Part shown: in pieces, positions 9,691-20,200 of the stretch | Position numbering within the stretch: position 1 is the stretch's first letter | Layout of the letters: each line of letters starts with the position of its first letter | Assembly (NCBI GenBank): GCA_963777695.1 | Contig: CAVZRC010000005.1 | Span: forward strand, 558,001 to 622,000 | DNA length: 64,000 nucleotides | Direction of reading: 5' to 3' | Source: CAVZRC01 sp963777695 | GTDB lineage: Bacteria; Planctomycetota; Planctomycetia; Isosphaerales; Isosphaeraceae | The notes under the pieces: generated by a model | What the model was told of the DNA's origin: nothing | The model's database searches: none | Seen by the model: only the letters and a program-made list of their open reading frames with translations | Position numbers and translations under genes: made by a program

Positions 9691-11181
9691 TCAAGCCAAT
9701 GTCTCGGCCCGGAGCGATTGGAGCCACGAGACCAGGGGTTTCGCGGTCAGATTGGGTCGGATGAGGCCGCTATGGGGATAGATGTGGGGCATGGCATCGC
9801 TCGAACTGAGCCAGCTCACGGTTCGGACGAAGGGCTTAGCCACGGCCATGGCGATCCACTTCGCCCCCCAGGCGGCCTGGGATCCATCGGTCAGAGGCGA
9901 CGGCCATTGCGAGGACTCGACCCGGATTCCCGGCTCGGCGTTCGGGTCGGGTCCATCGGCCGAGGGGACTGCCATCCAGAGATACAACGGCACGTTCAGC
10001 AGCGAGTAGAGATCCAGTAATCGGGAGAATTCGAACAAGTCGCGGAGGTGGCTGCCGGGGTTGGAGTATCCCGGCGCGATCTCGATCGCCACGCCGGAGA
10101 TCCCCAGCTCGGCGCGGAGCAGGTAATCGCAGAGGTGGAGCGGTCCGAGCTGGAAGTGGCTGGTGCCCATCCATTCGGCCCAGGGACGGTCGACGCCGAT
10201 GGTCAACTGCGCCGCGGGGTCGGTCTGGCGCGCGATCTGGACCGCGCGGGCGGCGATTCGCACCTGCTCCTCTTCGTTCAAGCCGAGGATCTCGCCGCTG
10301 GCCGCACGATGTACGACGTTCCACAAGGGCACCTTGCCCCGATAGCGCGCCACGGCCTGCCGGACGAAGTCAGACACCAGGCCACTGATGGTCTCGAAAT
10401 CGCCCTCCCAGAGCCAGATCCAGTCGGGCAGTGCCCCTTGGCGAAACTCGATCAGCGGCCCGGCCTCGATCGCCAGCCGATTGCGCCGGCACCAGGCGAG
10501 CTGGGCGTCGAAGAGGTCCCAGCGGTATTGCCCCTCCGAGGGCGCCATCTGCCGCCAGGAGACGCCGATCTGGCAGGCATTGAAGGTACGCGACCATTCC
10601 AGGGGCACGGGCACCTTCTGCGGGTCGTAGTTCAGGACGCAGCCCAGGTGGGTCGGCAGCTTGGCGCCGGCGGACAGCCGGCTCTGGAGGACCTGGGTCG
10701 TATAGGCTTCCATCAGCAGATCGGCGGCCAGGGAGGCGGACTCGAGAGCCGACTGGGCGGCGGCCACGCAGGCCTCGGGCTGGTCCGCAAGCGTGGCGGC
10801 GCGGAAGAACTCGTGCTTGGCCTCCTCGAGCGCCCGGCCCAGCTCGGGAGTCGAGCGTAGCCCCATACTCGTCCAATCGGCCAACTGATTGCGGACGTCG
10901 TTGAGCTTGCCCCGGGCCAGTTCCACCGCAAGCGAGTAAGGCGCCGGGCGCTCGGCCAGGGTCGCCGTCCCGACGATGGGCATGCCATATCCATCGATCG
11001 GCCAGGGGACGAATAATCGTCCGCTCTCCGTCGTCTCGCGGAGGCAGGTCATCACCCCGTTGCGCAGCTCGACACCCACCCGCCCCGGAGTCCGATCAAG
11101 GCCGGTGATATAGGCCTTGCGATAATCGGCGATTCGTTGCGATGGGTCGCTCGAGGGCAGGCGAAACTTCATAACCCCCAT
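9691..11181 (-). CDS. GH10-like (endo-1,4-beta-xylanase family) protein lacking the canonical acid/base
   Basis: The ATG at 11181 (MGVMKFRLP) has GGAAAG just upstream and is preferred over a start 54 nt further up. The product has about 496 residues and no signal peptide. The C-terminal half has the GH10 barrel pattern: FNACQIGVSWRQMAPSEGQYRWDLFDAQ corresponds to the family's 'ENxMKWxxxEPxxGxFxFxxxD' region, followed by VPLWNVVHRAAS and ISGVAIEIAPG. In active GH10 xylanases the first of these reads W-D-V-V-N-E with the acid/base Glu; here the Glu is replaced (VVHRA). The nucleophile position retains a Glu (VAIEI). The N-terminal 170 residues are unlike xylanases and include a helical region. 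It may be a non-hydrolytic relative; function unknown. Confidence 0.7.
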   Translation of the reverse strand: MGVMKFRLPSSDPSQRIADYRKAYITGLDRTPGRVGVELRNGVMTCLRETTESGRLFVPWPIDGYGMPIVGTATLAERPAPYSLAVELARGKLNDVRNQLADWTSMGLRSTPELGRALEEAKHEFFRAATLADQPEACVAAAQSALESASLAADLLMEAYTTQVLQSRLSAGAKLPTHLGCVLNYDPQKVPVPLEWSRTFNACQIGVSWRQMAPSEGQYRWDLFDAQLAWCRRNRLAIEAGPLIEFRQGALPDWIWLWEGDFETISGLVSDFVRQAVARYRGKVPLWNVVHRAASGEILGLNEEEQVRIAARAVQIARQTDPAAQLTIGVDRPWAEWMGTSHFQLGPLHLCDYLLRAELGISGVAIEIAPGYSNPGSHLRDLFEFSRLLDLYSLLNVPLYLWMAVPSADGPDPNAEPGIRVESSQWPSPLTDGSQAAWGAKWIAMAVAKPFVRTVSWLSSSDAMPHIYPHSGLIRPNLTAKPLVSWLQSLRAETLA

Positions 11182-11522
11182 GTTCGACTTTCCGCGAAGC
11201 GGGTTCGGACCGCTCATTCGATGGTCATTGGTCACTGGTCATTGGCCGGAGGGTCGGGACCGGTTCGAGAGATCGTCAAACCGATACGGCCCGCGCCCTC
11301 ACCCCCGCCAGAGGATCGGGGATTACGGATTCTGGTTCGATCGATGTTCCGCGCCCGGCGGGTCCGATCTCGCGAGGGGAGGTTGTCGAAACGGCCAGCC
11401 GAGAATAAGTTGGGCGACAGGCCGACGCAACCCGGAGGTGTCAGTTCGCCACCGGAAGCCCCGTCCGATCGGCCATTCCAGTCCCACTCCTCGATGATAC
11501 CTTTGAAGGGGTCGAGCTGACC
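11182..11522. other. Divergent intergenic region
   Basis: This 341-bp gap lies between the divergent GH10-like and dehydrogenase genes and should hold both promoters. No convincing -35/-10 pair stands out. The only structure I see is a short direct repeat of GGTCATTGGTCACTGGTCATTGG at about 11,221-11,243, of the same style as the tandem-palindromic block near rplK. Confidence 0.4.
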
Positions 11523-12506
11523 ATGCCAAGCGTTCTGATCGGTCCGTACCTGCTACGCAACGCACCCGGCCGCTTCCGCGACATCCTGGTCGAGGGTGGG
11601 TTCGAGCTGATCGACCCCGTCGGGGGCCCGGCCCTCTCGCGCGACGAACTTCTGCCTCACCTGCCGCACATCGACGCCATGCTCGCCGGTGGCGAGCGCA
11701 TGACGCCGGAACTCTTCACGATGGCCCCGCTTCTCCGGGTCATCGCCCGGACGGGCGTCGGCTACGACCTCATCGATCTCGCCGCCGCCTCGACCCATCG
11801 CGTCGCCGTGACCATCACGCCTGGCACCAACCAGGAGAGCGTGGCCGAACAAGCCCTTGCCCTCATCCTGGCACTGGCCCGAAAGATTCCCTATAACGAC
11901 CGGGTGATCCACGGCGGAGGATGGGATCGCGCGCTGGTGACCCCAGTCCGAGGGATGACGCTGGGGTTGATCGGAATGGGGCGTATCGGCCGGGCCGTGG
12001 TGACTCGCGCGCAGGCGCTTCGTATGAAGGTCGTGGCCTTCGATACCGTCCTCGATTCGGACTTCGACCGGCGGCACGGGATCGAGCGGATGCCGATCGA
12101 CGAACTGCTGGCCTGCTCGGATATGGTCAGCCTGCACCTGCCGTTGACCGAAGCCACGCGGGGCATGGTCGACCGCACGTTCCTCGCCCGGATGCGCCCC
12201 GGCTCGTACCTGATCAACACCTCGCGCGGCGGGTTGGTTGTGGAAACGGACCTGCGTGACGCGCTGATATCGGGTCATCTCGCCGGTGCCGGGCTGGACG
12301 TACTCAATCACGAGCCCCCCGAGCCCGGCAATCCGCTGCTGGGACTTCCCAACGTGATCATCAGCCCGCACATCGCCGGCACCGACCTCCGGTCGATGGC
12401 CGACATGGCCGACATGGCCGCGCGAACGATCGTCGAGCTTTCACAGAATCGGTGGCCATCGGACTGCGTCGTCAACTCGGAACTGCGCGAAAGCTGGAAG
12501 TGGTGA
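11523..12506 (+). CDS. D-2-hydroxyacid dehydrogenase (phosphoglycerate dehydrogenase-like)
   Basis: 327 residues, the family's usual length for the SerA-like subfamily without an ACT domain. The Rossmann motif is GLIGMGRIGRAVV. The catalytic set is visible: Arg in NTSRGG, Glu in NHEPPEPGN, His in SPHIAGTD. Substrate contacts lie in RTGVGYDLID. It would reduce a 2-oxoacid, or oxidise the D-2-hydroxyacid, with NAD(H). The pathway is not given by neighbours, and there is no C-terminal regulatory domain to argue for serine biosynthesis. The C-terminal segment contains a small in-frame duplication (MADMADMA), reflecting a repeated GCCGACATG. Confidence 0.88.
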   Translation: MPSVLIGPYLLRNAPGRFRDILVEGGFELIDPVGGPALSRDELLPHLPHIDAMLAGGERMTPELFTMAPLLRVIARTGVGYDLIDLAAASTHRVAVTITPGTNQESVAEQALALILALARKIPYNDRVIHGGGWDRALVTPVRGMTLGLIGMGRIGRAVVTRAQALRMKVVAFDTVLDSDFDRRHGIERMPIDELLACSDMVSLHLPLTEATRGMVDRTFLARMRPGSYLINTSRGGLVVETDLRDALISGHLAGAGLDVLNHEPPEPGNPLLGLPNVIISPHIAGTDLRSMADMADMAARTIVELSQNRWPSDCVVNSELRESWKW

Positions 12507-12525
12507 CGGATGATCCGAGAGATTT

Positions 12526-12594
12526 GTAGGGTGGGTGAAACCCACCGAGGAATGCCTCGGCACCGGTCGGTTTCACCCACCAAACAGAAAACCG
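12526..12594. repeat. GTAGGGTGGGTGAAACCCACC palindromic repeat, copy 1
   Basis: The left arm GTAGGGTGGGTGAAACCCACCG and the right arm CGGTTTCACCCACC flank an inner hairpin CCGAGG-AATG-CCTCGG (12545-12560). The same arms recur at 31289-31346 (full copy) and 52767-52787 (half copy). It begins 20 bp after the dehydrogenase stop, so it may double as a transcription terminator. No reading frame inside. Confidence 0.75.
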
Positions 12595-12683
12595 TCGCCA
12601 TTGAGCGGCGAGCTGAGAATCATCGCGTTCGAGCTCGTCTCGAAGCGGTCTTCGGGGCGAGCTCGATTCGCGTTGCGGCCGGA

Positions 12684-13031
12684 TCAAACCTGGAAGGAGC
12701 TGCCGCAGCCGCAGCTCTTGACGACGTTCGGGTTATTGAAGACGAACCCTCGCTTCTCCAGCCCGTCGTAGTAATCGACGACCGTGCCGTCGAGATAGGG
12801 ATCATACTTCTTCTCGACGGCGAGCCGGACGCCGTGGACATCGATCACGCGATCCTTCTCCGAGGTCGCGGTGTCGAATCCCAGGCTGTAGGAGAAGCCG
12901 CTGCAACCCCCTCCCTGGACGCCCACGCGGAGGACGAGCTCGCCGCCTTCGGGCACGCCTTGGTCCTCAACCATCTTATCCATGATCTTCTTGACTTCGT
13001 TGGCTGCCTTCTCGGTCAAGGTCACACCCAT
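12684..13031 (-). CDS. erpA: A-type iron-sulfur cluster carrier/insertion protein (ErpA/IscA/HesB family)
   Basis: 115 residues from an ATG preceded by GAGGAG. The three cluster-ligating cysteines of A-type carriers are present: one in GGGCSGFSY and two in the C-terminal SCGCGSSF. It accepts Fe-S clusters from a scaffold and passes them to apoproteins in the cytoplasm. It lies about 90 bp downstream of a cysteine desulfurase gene on the same strand, so the pair probably forms a small Fe-S assembly operon; no IscU/SufU scaffold gene is in the window. The choice of symbol among erpA, iscA and sufA cannot be settled from sequence alone. Confidence 0.88.
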   Translation of the reverse strand: MGVTLTEKAANEVKKIMDKMVEDQGVPEGGELVLRVGVQGGGCSGFSYSLGFDTATSEKDRVIDVHGVRLAVEKKYDPYLDGTVVDYYDGLEKRGFVFNNPNVVKSCGCGSSFQV

Positions 13032-13123
13032 CGGACGATCTCCTCTGCGAGTGGGAATCTGGGATTGTCGGAGCTCAGTCACCTGACTCGATACACAATC
13101 ATACCGGATCGTCAAATCGGCTG

Positions 13124-14296
13124 TCATCCTGGAGTCCAGGCGACGCCCTGAGTTCGGAGTCGCTCGACGGCCTTGGCGACGGAATCGATGGCGAAATCGA
13201 TCTCCTCGACCGTCGTGAACCGTCCCAGTCCGAACCGGAGGCTCGAACGGGCCAGATCCTCGCTGAGCCCCATCGCCAGCAAGACGTGACTGGGCTCGGG
13301 ATCGGCCGCGGAACACGCCGATCCCGAACTGACCGCGACGTCCCGCATCGCCATCATCAGCGCCTCGCCGTCAACGTCCACGAAGCTGAGGTTCAGATTG
13401 CCGGGGAGTCGATCGGTGGGATGCCCATTGAGCCGGATCCCCTGCACCCGACCGGCCAAACCCTCGTGAAGCCTCTGTCGCAGCTCGAAGAGCCGTCGCG
13501 ATTCCTCGGGGAGCCTGCCCACCGCCAGCTCGACGGCCTTCGCCATCCCGACGATCATCGGGACGGGAAGCGTCCCGCTACGGAAGCCCCGCTCGTGGCC
13601 GCCGCCATCGAACAAGGGTTGGAGCCGCACCTGGGGATCGTGACGCCTGACGTACAATGCGCCGATCCCCTTTGGGCCATAAAACTTATGAGCCGAGAGG
13701 CTGAGGAGATCGACGTGGTCGCGCCGGACATCCAGCGGGACCTTGCCGACGGCCTGGGCGGCATCGGAGTGGAGGATGATCCCGCGCTCGTGACAGAGCC
13801 GGCCGATCTCGCCGATCGGGTTGATCGTGCCGACCTCGTTGTTCGCCGCCATGACGGAGACCAGCACCGTCTGATCGGTCAGCGACGCGGCCACGGCCTC
13901 GGTTGACACGCCGCCGTGCTCGTCGCAATCGACGATTGTGACGTCCCATCCCTGACGGCCCAGCCGCTTCATCGGGTCGAGGACGGCCTTATGCTCCGAC
14001 GAGACGGTGACGAGGTGTTTTCCCCGCCGGAGCGCGGACTGGGCCAGTCCCTTGATCGCCAGGTTGTTCGATTCGGTCGCGCCCGAGGTGAAGATGATCT
14101 CCCGCGGCTCGGCCCCGATCGTCTTGGCGATCTGCTCGCGCGCCTCCTCCACGGATTCCTCGGCCACCCATCCGAAGCGGTGGGACAAGCTCGCCGCGTT
14201 CCCATAATGCTCCGTGAAGAACGGCAGCATCGCCTCGACGACCTCGGGGTCCGTGCGGGTCGTTGCATGATTGTCAAGATAGACGGGGTATCGCAC
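13124..14296 (-). CDS. iscS: Cysteine desulfurase (NifS/IscS family)
   Basis: 390 residues, the normal length for group I enzymes. PLP-dependent fold markers: LDNHATTRTDP at the N-terminus, SGATESNNLAIKG, HSDAAQAVGK, the PLP lysine in SAHKFYGPKG, and the catalytic cysteine in SSGSACSAA on a long mobile loop typical of IscS/NifS rather than SufS. It removes sulfur from cysteine and forms an enzyme persulfide for Fe-S cluster building. The A-type carrier downstream is the likely partner gene. The start at 14296 (MRYPVYLDNHATT) is the family-typical one. Confidence 0.93.
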   Translation of the reverse strand: MRYPVYLDNHATTRTDPEVVEAMLPFFTEHYGNAASLSHRFGWVAEESVEEAREQIAKTIGAEPREIIFTSGATESNNLAIKGLAQSALRRGKHLVTVSSEHKAVLDPMKRLGRQGWDVTIVDCDEHGGVSTEAVAASLTDQTVLVSVMAANNEVGTINPIGEIGRLCHERGIILHSDAAQAVGKVPLDVRRDHVDLLSLSAHKFYGPKGIGALYVRRHDPQVRLQPLFDGGGHERGFRSGTLPVPMIVGMAKAVELAVGRLPEESRRLFELRQRLHEGLAGRVQGIRLNGHPTDRLPGNLNLSFVDVDGEALMMAMRDVAVSSGSACSAADPEPSHVLLAMGLSEDLARSSLRFGLGRFTTVEEIDFAIDSVAKAVERLRTQGVAWTPG

Positions 14297-14580
14297 GCGT
14301 AGCCGCCTCTTTCACGATCGTGTCGGTCCGAGATCCGGAGCGCCCGACTCGAAAGCCATCCGTGAAATCGTGTTCCTCAACGAGTTGATCGTAGGCCCCG
14401 GACGGTTTGGGTTCAACTCCGATCCGGCCGTGCGCGTCCGAAACGTATGATCGAGGCCGGTTCCGGGTTGCGGAAACCAGCGTCATTCGGTAAAGACTCA
14501 CAATTGCCAAGGACTCGTACGACTCGACCCGACCCGGTGAGAGATCCGGCCCGGAAACGTCATGGCAAGGAGGCCACAAC

Positions 14581-15300
14581 ATGAGTTACGACAAGATCCA
14601 GGCAACCGACGAGTTCATCCGATGGAGCGACAGTTATGACCGTTCTGTCCTCCAGTGGCTCCTCTTCGGGCCGTCGCACCGTGCCTTGATTCATCGGATT
14701 CGGCAAGTGCTGGAAGATCGGCCGGCGCGGATTCTGGATGTGGGCTGCGGGACCGGCGTCTTCGCATCCCGCCTCCGCGCAGCCATGCCCCGCGTCCAGG
14801 TCTACGGAGTCGACCTGGTCTCGGAGATGCTGAGGAGAGGCCAGTCGCGTTGGCGGCTGCACCGCGGACACGTCCTGCCTGTCCAGGGGGATAGCGAGCG
14901 ACTGCCCTTCGCCTCCGGGACATTCGATATCGTCACCTGCGCCAACAGCTTCCACCATTACCCGCGACAGGATCGCGCCATCGCCGAGATGGCCCGGGTC
15001 CTCCGACCCGGCGGCCGGCTCATGGTCATCGACGGATTCCGTGACTGGCTTTGGGGTTGGTTCATTTTCGACGTGTGTGTGGCCGGCGTCGAGGGGGACG
15101 TCCACCATGCCTCGGCCAAGAAGTTCCGCGAGTTGATGTCCGACGCTGGCCTGCACGCGGTCGCACAGCGGCGATTCCCTGGCCTCGCCCCGTTCCTGAT
15201 GTCCGAAGGCGTCGCCGCAGAACCGGTCCCGGTGGTCCCTCGTCCCCATTTCTGGTTACAGGCAGCGGGCGAGGGCGAGCACTCGTGCATCCAGCAGTAA
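14581..15300 (+). CDS. Class I SAM-dependent methyltransferase
   Basis: 239 residues with an AAGGAGG site 8 nt before the ATG. Motif I is ILDVGCGTGVFA, the acidic residue after beta-2 is in YGVDLVSEM, motif post-I is QGDSERLPFASGTFDIV, and MARVLRPGGRLMVID is the Methyltransf_11 signature. A hydrophobic stretch (DWLWGWFIFDVCVAGV) between motifs suggests a lipid or membrane-bound acceptor, as in UbiE-like enzymes. It lies about 280 bp upstream of the lipid locus on the same strand. Modification of a lipid product is possible, but the gap leaves linkage unproven. Confidence 0.8.
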   Translation: MSYDKIQATDEFIRWSDSYDRSVLQWLLFGPSHRALIHRIRQVLEDRPARILDVGCGTGVFASRLRAAMPRVQVYGVDLVSEMLRRGQSRWRLHRGHVLPVQGDSERLPFASGTFDIVTCANSFHHYPRQDRAIAEMARVLRPGGRLMVIDGFRDWLWGWFIFDVCVAGVEGDVHHASAKKFRELMSDAGLHAVAQRRFPGLAPFLMSEGVAAEPVPVVPRPHFWLQAAGEGEHSCIQQ

Positions 15301-15578
15301 TTCGTAGGTTACCTGATTAATTTCCTGAAAACGCCATCCTGCATGCGGGAGAAGTTGGTCCGGCTGTCCCAATAGATTGGGAAGTATCTGGATCGTTCCA
15401 CGCTCCGGTTATAGAGTGTCCGTTAACAACGATTCGGTCCTGGTCCCAAAATCCTGAACTCTCGGTGGAATGCAAATAGCCCCTTGCTCCGATGAGGCCG
15501 GATCCCTTCCGGCGTCAATCGCGAGGGCTCGATGCCTGTTTCCCGCCCGGATGATTGACTGCACGCGGAGCATCATAA

Positions 15579-17156
15579 GTGGTTGTTGTCTCGAATGACA
15601 TCGAGGTATGGGAACAAGCACTGGGACGAATCCGACGGCCATTTCTCGTGGTCAATCGATCGGGGCACCTTGAGGTCGTCGAGGAAGCTTCGAAGTTCGA
15701 GCGTGTCGATGATGTGGAGGTGGCCGCACGCATACCCTCTTGCCGGATGGAGAATCTGGGTGACGCGAGTTTCGTCGCCGATCACGGGCTTCGTTATCCA
15801 TGCATGTCGGGGGCCATGGCCAACGGGATCGGGTCGATCGAGATCGTGGAGGCGATGGGCCGAGCGGGATTTCTGGGGGTTTTCGGCGCGGCGGGACTAT
15901 CCCCGACGGTCGTGGAGAGTGCCATCCAACGGCTTCAGCGCGACCTGGGGGACTCGACGCCTTTCGCGATGAATCTGATCCATAGCCCGGGCGAGCCCGA
16001 GCTGGAATCGGGGATCGTGTCGCTCTATCTCGCGAGGAGGATCCGGCTCGTCGAGGCATCGGCTTTCCTGAATCTGACCCTTCCCCTGGTCCGGTATCGA
16101 GTTGCGGGGATTCGGCCGACGTCCGAAGGCGTGTGGGCACCGAACCGGATCATTGCCAAGATCTCGCGAGTCGAGGTGGCGTCGAAGTTCATGGCGCCTC
16201 CGCCGGAGAGATTCCTCCGCGAGTTGATCGCGACCGGGGAGATCACCGCCGAGCAGGCCGAGTGGGCCGGTCGAATCCCGATGGCCGAGGACATCACGGC
16301 CGAGGCCGACTCGGGAGGGCACACGGACAATCAACCGGCGATGGTCCTCCTGCCGACGATGCTGGCGCTGCGGAATCAGATGCAGGCCCAGTACGCCTAT
16401 GATCGGCCGCTCCGTGTCGGCGCCGCCGGCGGGATTTCCTCGCCCTGGGCCGCGGCCGCGGCGCTGGCGATGGGTGCCGCCTACATCGTGACCGGCTCGG
16501 TCAACCAATCCTGCGTGGAGGCGGGCACATCCGACGTCGTTCGCCGGATGCTCTCGCAGGCGCAGCAGGCCGACGTCGCGATGGCCCCGGCGGCGGACAT
16601 GTTCGAGATGGGGGTGAAAGTCCAGGTGCTGAAGCGGGGCACTCTCTTTGCGATGCGGGCGGCGAAGCTCTACGAGCTTTATCGGGCCCATGCGGGTCTC
16701 GATCAACTGCCCGCGAGCGATCGAGAGTCGCTGGAGAAGACGATCTTCCGGGCCCCGATCGAGTCGATCTGGAACCAGACGCAGGAATACTTCCGGAAGC
16801 GCGACCCGACGCGAATCGAGCGAGCGGAGCGGGATCCCAAGCAGAAGATGGCCCTGGTCTTCCGCTGGTATCTCGGCATGTCGTCGCAATGGGCCAATCG
16901 CGGCGAGCCCTCGCGTGCGGTCGATTACCAGATCTGGTGCGGGCCGGCCATGGCCGCCTTCAACGACTGGGTGCGCGGGTCGTTCCTGGAATCGCCCGAG
17001 AATCGACGGGTCGCGACGGTCGCCCTGAACATCTTGTACGGCGCCGCCGTCCTGACGCGTGCGCGAATCGTCAATGCGCAAGGCATCGGGATCGCGCCGG
17101 GAATCCCCCGATTGTCGCCGCTGGAGAGCATCGAGATTGAGAACCGATGCTCCTGA
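15579..17156 (+). CDS. pfaD: PfaD/Pfa1-type trans-acting enoyl reductase of a PUFA-synthase-like system
   Basis: 525 residues. The start is a GTG with GGAG 8 nt upstream. The sequence matches the FMN-dependent 2-nitropropane-dioxygenase-like barrel of PfaD: SGAMANGIGSIEIVEAMG near the N-terminus, VGAAGGISSPWAAAAALAMGAAYIVTGSVNQ for the flavin-binding region, and AADMFEMGVKVQVLKRGTLFAMRA, which is characteristic of PfaD. In PUFA synthases this stand-alone subunit reduces the enoyl-ACP intermediates carried by the PfaA ACPs. It opens the lipid locus, with about 124 bp to the megasynthase gene. Placing the ER gene first is the pfa1-pfa2-pfa3 order of myxobacteria; in Shewanella-type clusters pfaD is last. 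Confidence 0.92.
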   Translation: MVVVSNDIEVWEQALGRIRRPFLVVNRSGHLEVVEEASKFERVDDVEVAARIPSCRMENLGDASFVADHGLRYPCMSGAMANGIGSIEIVEAMGRAGFLGVFGAAGLSPTVVESAIQRLQRDLGDSTPFAMNLIHSPGEPELESGIVSLYLARRIRLVEASAFLNLTLPLVRYRVAGIRPTSEGVWAPNRIIAKISRVEVASKFMAPPPERFLRELIATGEITAEQAEWAGRIPMAEDITAEADSGGHTDNQPAMVLLPTMLALRNQMQAQYAYDRPLRVGAAGGISSPWAAAAALAMGAAYIVTGSVNQSCVEAGTSDVVRRMLSQAQQADVAMAPAADMFEMGVKVQVLKRGTLFAMRAAKLYELYRAHAGLDQLPASDRESLEKTIFRAPIESIWNQTQEYFRKRDPTRIERAERDPKQKMALVFRWYLGMSSQWANRGEPSRAVDYQIWCGPAMAAFNDWVRGSFLESPENRRVATVALNILYGAAVLTRARIVNAQGIGIAPGIPRLSPLESIEIENRCS

Positions 17157-17187
17157 CCCTAACATAGACACCTCGCGGTCCATCCCA

Positions 17188-17264
17188 GTAGGCGACAGGC
17201 AGTCGGCAGTCGGCCGTGAAGGATGCCGGACGCCTCCTCCCGGCCTACTGCCTCCTACCGACTT
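17188..17264. repeat. Short inverted GGCAGTCGG-type repeat
   Basis: In the gap between pfaD and the next synthase gene, GTAGGCGACAGGCAGTCGGC reads against CTACTGCCTCCTACCGAC in inverted orientation with small shuffles. It resembles the GTGGCGAGTGG-type block at 55351-55423 in style: short, near-tandem, palindromic units. It leaves room for a ribosome-binding site only at its right edge. Confidence 0.4.
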
Positions 17265-17280
17265 CGAAAGGGCAGAGACT

Positions 17281-20200
17281 TTGAATCCGTCCGACCCGTC
17301 GCCGCAGGTGCCGGTGGCCATCATCGGCATGGGCTGCCAGTTTCCCCAGGCGGAGGGCCTCGCCCGATACTGGGCCAACATCCGCAAGGGGGTCAACGCG
17401 ATCTCCGAAGTCCCGGAATCGCACTGGACGGTCGCCGACTACTTCGACAGCGACCCGAAGGTGGCCGACCGGACCTATGCCCATCGGGGCGGCTTCCTCC
17501 TGCCCGTCGACTTCCCGCCGATGGAATTCGGGATCGCGCCCAACGCCATCGAGGCGACCGACACGACGCAACTCCTCGGACTGATGGTCGCCCGCCAGGC
17601 CCTGGACGACGCGGGCTACGGCGGCGACGGTCGTCTGGACCGCGACCGGGTCAGCGTCATCCTCGGCGTGACCGGCACGCTGGAGCTGGTGATCCCCCTG
17701 GGGGCCCGATTGGGCCACCCGATCTGGCGTCGGGCGCTCGAGGCCGCGGGCGTGGACGGACCGACCGCCGAGGATGTCGTCCGCCGGATCTCCGAATCCT
17801 ACGTCGGCTGGCAGGAAAATTCCTTCCCCGGACTGCTCGGCAACGTCGCCGCCGGCCGGATTGCCAACCGCCTGGACCTGCACGGCACCAACTGCGTCGT
17901 CGACGCGGCCTGCGCCAGCTCGCTCGGGGCGATCAATGTCTCGATGCTCGAGCTGGCCGCCGGCCGTTGCGACCTGGCCGTGACCGGCGGGCTGGATACC
18001 TTCAACGACATCTTCATGTATATGTGCTTCAGCAAGACCCCGGCGCTCTCGCCGACCGGCGACGCGCGGCCGTTCGACGCCGACGCCGACGGGACGATCC
18101 TCGGCGAGGGTCTGGGCGTCGTGGTGCTGAAGCGGCTGGCGGACGCGAGGCGGGACGGCGACAGGATCTACGCGGTGATCCGGTCGATGGGCACCTCGAG
18201 CGACGGCAAGGGCCAGGCGGTGTACGCCCCGAGCGCCGCCGGGCAGGTGAAGGCGTTGACGCGGGCCTACGCGATGGCGGGGATCTCGCCGGCGAGCGTC
18301 GAGCTGGTCGAGGCGCACGGGACGGGGACCCGCGTAGGCGATGCGATCGAGCTCTCGGCGCTGGAGGAGGTCTATCGGGGCGCGCGAACCGGCGGTGCCT
18401 GGTGCGCCCTGGGCTCGGTCAAGTCGCAGGTCGGCCATACCAAGGCCGCCGCCGGCGCGGCCGGATTGATCAAGGCCGCGCTGGCGCTGCATCACAAGGT
18501 CCTGCCGCCGACCCTGAAGGTGCGACGGCCGATGGGGTCGCTGGCCGGAGAAGCTTCCCCGTTCTACCTCAATGCGGAGGGAAGGCCGTGGCTCTCGACC
18601 GCCGGGGGCCCACGCCGGGCGGCCGTGAGCGCGTTCGGGTTCGGCGGCAGCAACTTCCACTGCGTCATGGAGGAATCCGCGCCGGAGAAGCCGTGCGTCA
18701 ACTGGGACGGCGACGTACAAATCCTCGCCTTCTCGGCCGACGATCCCGCCGAAGTCGTCGCCTCGATCGGCCTGTTGCAGGGTCTGACCGGCTGGCCTGA
18801 GATCCGTGCGGCGGCGGCCCGGAGCCGCACCCAGTTCCGATCCGACCATCGCCATCGATTGCTCCTGGTGGCGGTCCGCGGCGAAGAGGGCTGGGCCGAG
18901 CGGCTCACCGAGGCCCGAGCGCAGTTCGAGCAAGTCCGACCCACTTCCCACTCTCCGAGCGTCGCTTCCCGGCGCATCTTCATGGGAAATGGGCCGCGCC
19001 GGGGGCGTTGGCCATGCTCTTCCCCGGGCAGGGCTCTCAGTATGTCGGCATGCTGCGTGAGGTGGCCTGCCTGTTCCCCCGGATGCAAGCGTCGCTGTCG
19101 CTCATGAACGAGGCCGCTTCAAACGAGACCGACGTCGTCTCGTCTCGGATCTATCCCCCCGCGGCGTTCGATGATGCGGGCCGGCAGGCGCTCGAAGACG
19201 CGCTGAGGGCGACCAGGGTCGCTCAGCCGGCGATCGGCGCGATCAGCCTGGGATTATTGCGGATTCTGGACGGATTCGGAGTCCGCCCCGACCTGGTCGG
19301 CGGTCACAGCTTCGGCGAGCTGACGGCCCTCTGTGCGGCCGGTCGGATCGATGACGCGGCCCTGGCGACACTCTCGGATCGCCGCGGGGCTCTCATGGCT
19401 GCTTGCGCGTCGACCGGGACGGGCGCCATGCTCGCGGTGTTCGCCCCGATCGCGGAGGTCTCCGCCCTGCTCCGCGAGCATGACCTGAGCCTGGTCATCG
19501 CCAACAAGAACGCCCCCCGGCAATGCGTGCTCTCGGGCTCGTCCGAGGAAATCGATCGGGGCCGCCGGATCCTGGCCGATCGTCGGATCACCACCCGACC
19601 GGTCGCGGTCGCCGCGGCGTTCCACAGCCGATTCGTCGCCGAGGCCGAGGGTCCATTCCGAAAAGCGGTCGCGACGGTGGACATCCGGACGCCGACCATC
19701 CCCGTCTACGCCAACACGACCGCCGAGCCCTACCCCGACGACCCGGAGTCGGTCCGCGACCTGCTGGCCGGCCAGCTCGCTCGACCGGTCGAATTCGTGG
19801 CGCAGGTCGAGGCGATGTATCGAGATGGCGCCCGAACCTTCCTCGAAGTCGGTCCCGACGCGAAGCTCACCGGGCTAGTTCGCTCGATCCTCGAGGGCCG
19901 CGAGCACCTCGCGATCGCCGTCGATGCCTCTCGCGGGTCCGCAAGCAACGTCCATGATTTGGCCTGCGCGCTCGCAACCCTGGCTGCGCTCGGTTATGCT
20001 GTCGACCTCAACCAATGGGATGAAGGGGAATCTGCGCGGGCCGCGCCGGCGAGGAAACCGGGGCTGACCGTACGGATCTCAGGCGCCAACGCCCGTCCGA
20101 AGGACCGACCGACGTCGGTACCCGCGGAGAAATCCGCGCCGGTCACGCCTCCGGTGCCGGAGCCTCCCGGTCGGCAGGCGGCCGCGCCGCGGACTCCGCG

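Noticed and set aside
15301..15578. Promoter for the lipid locus (TTATAG near 15,410)
   Set aside because: No acceptable -35 at the right spacing; too weak to call.
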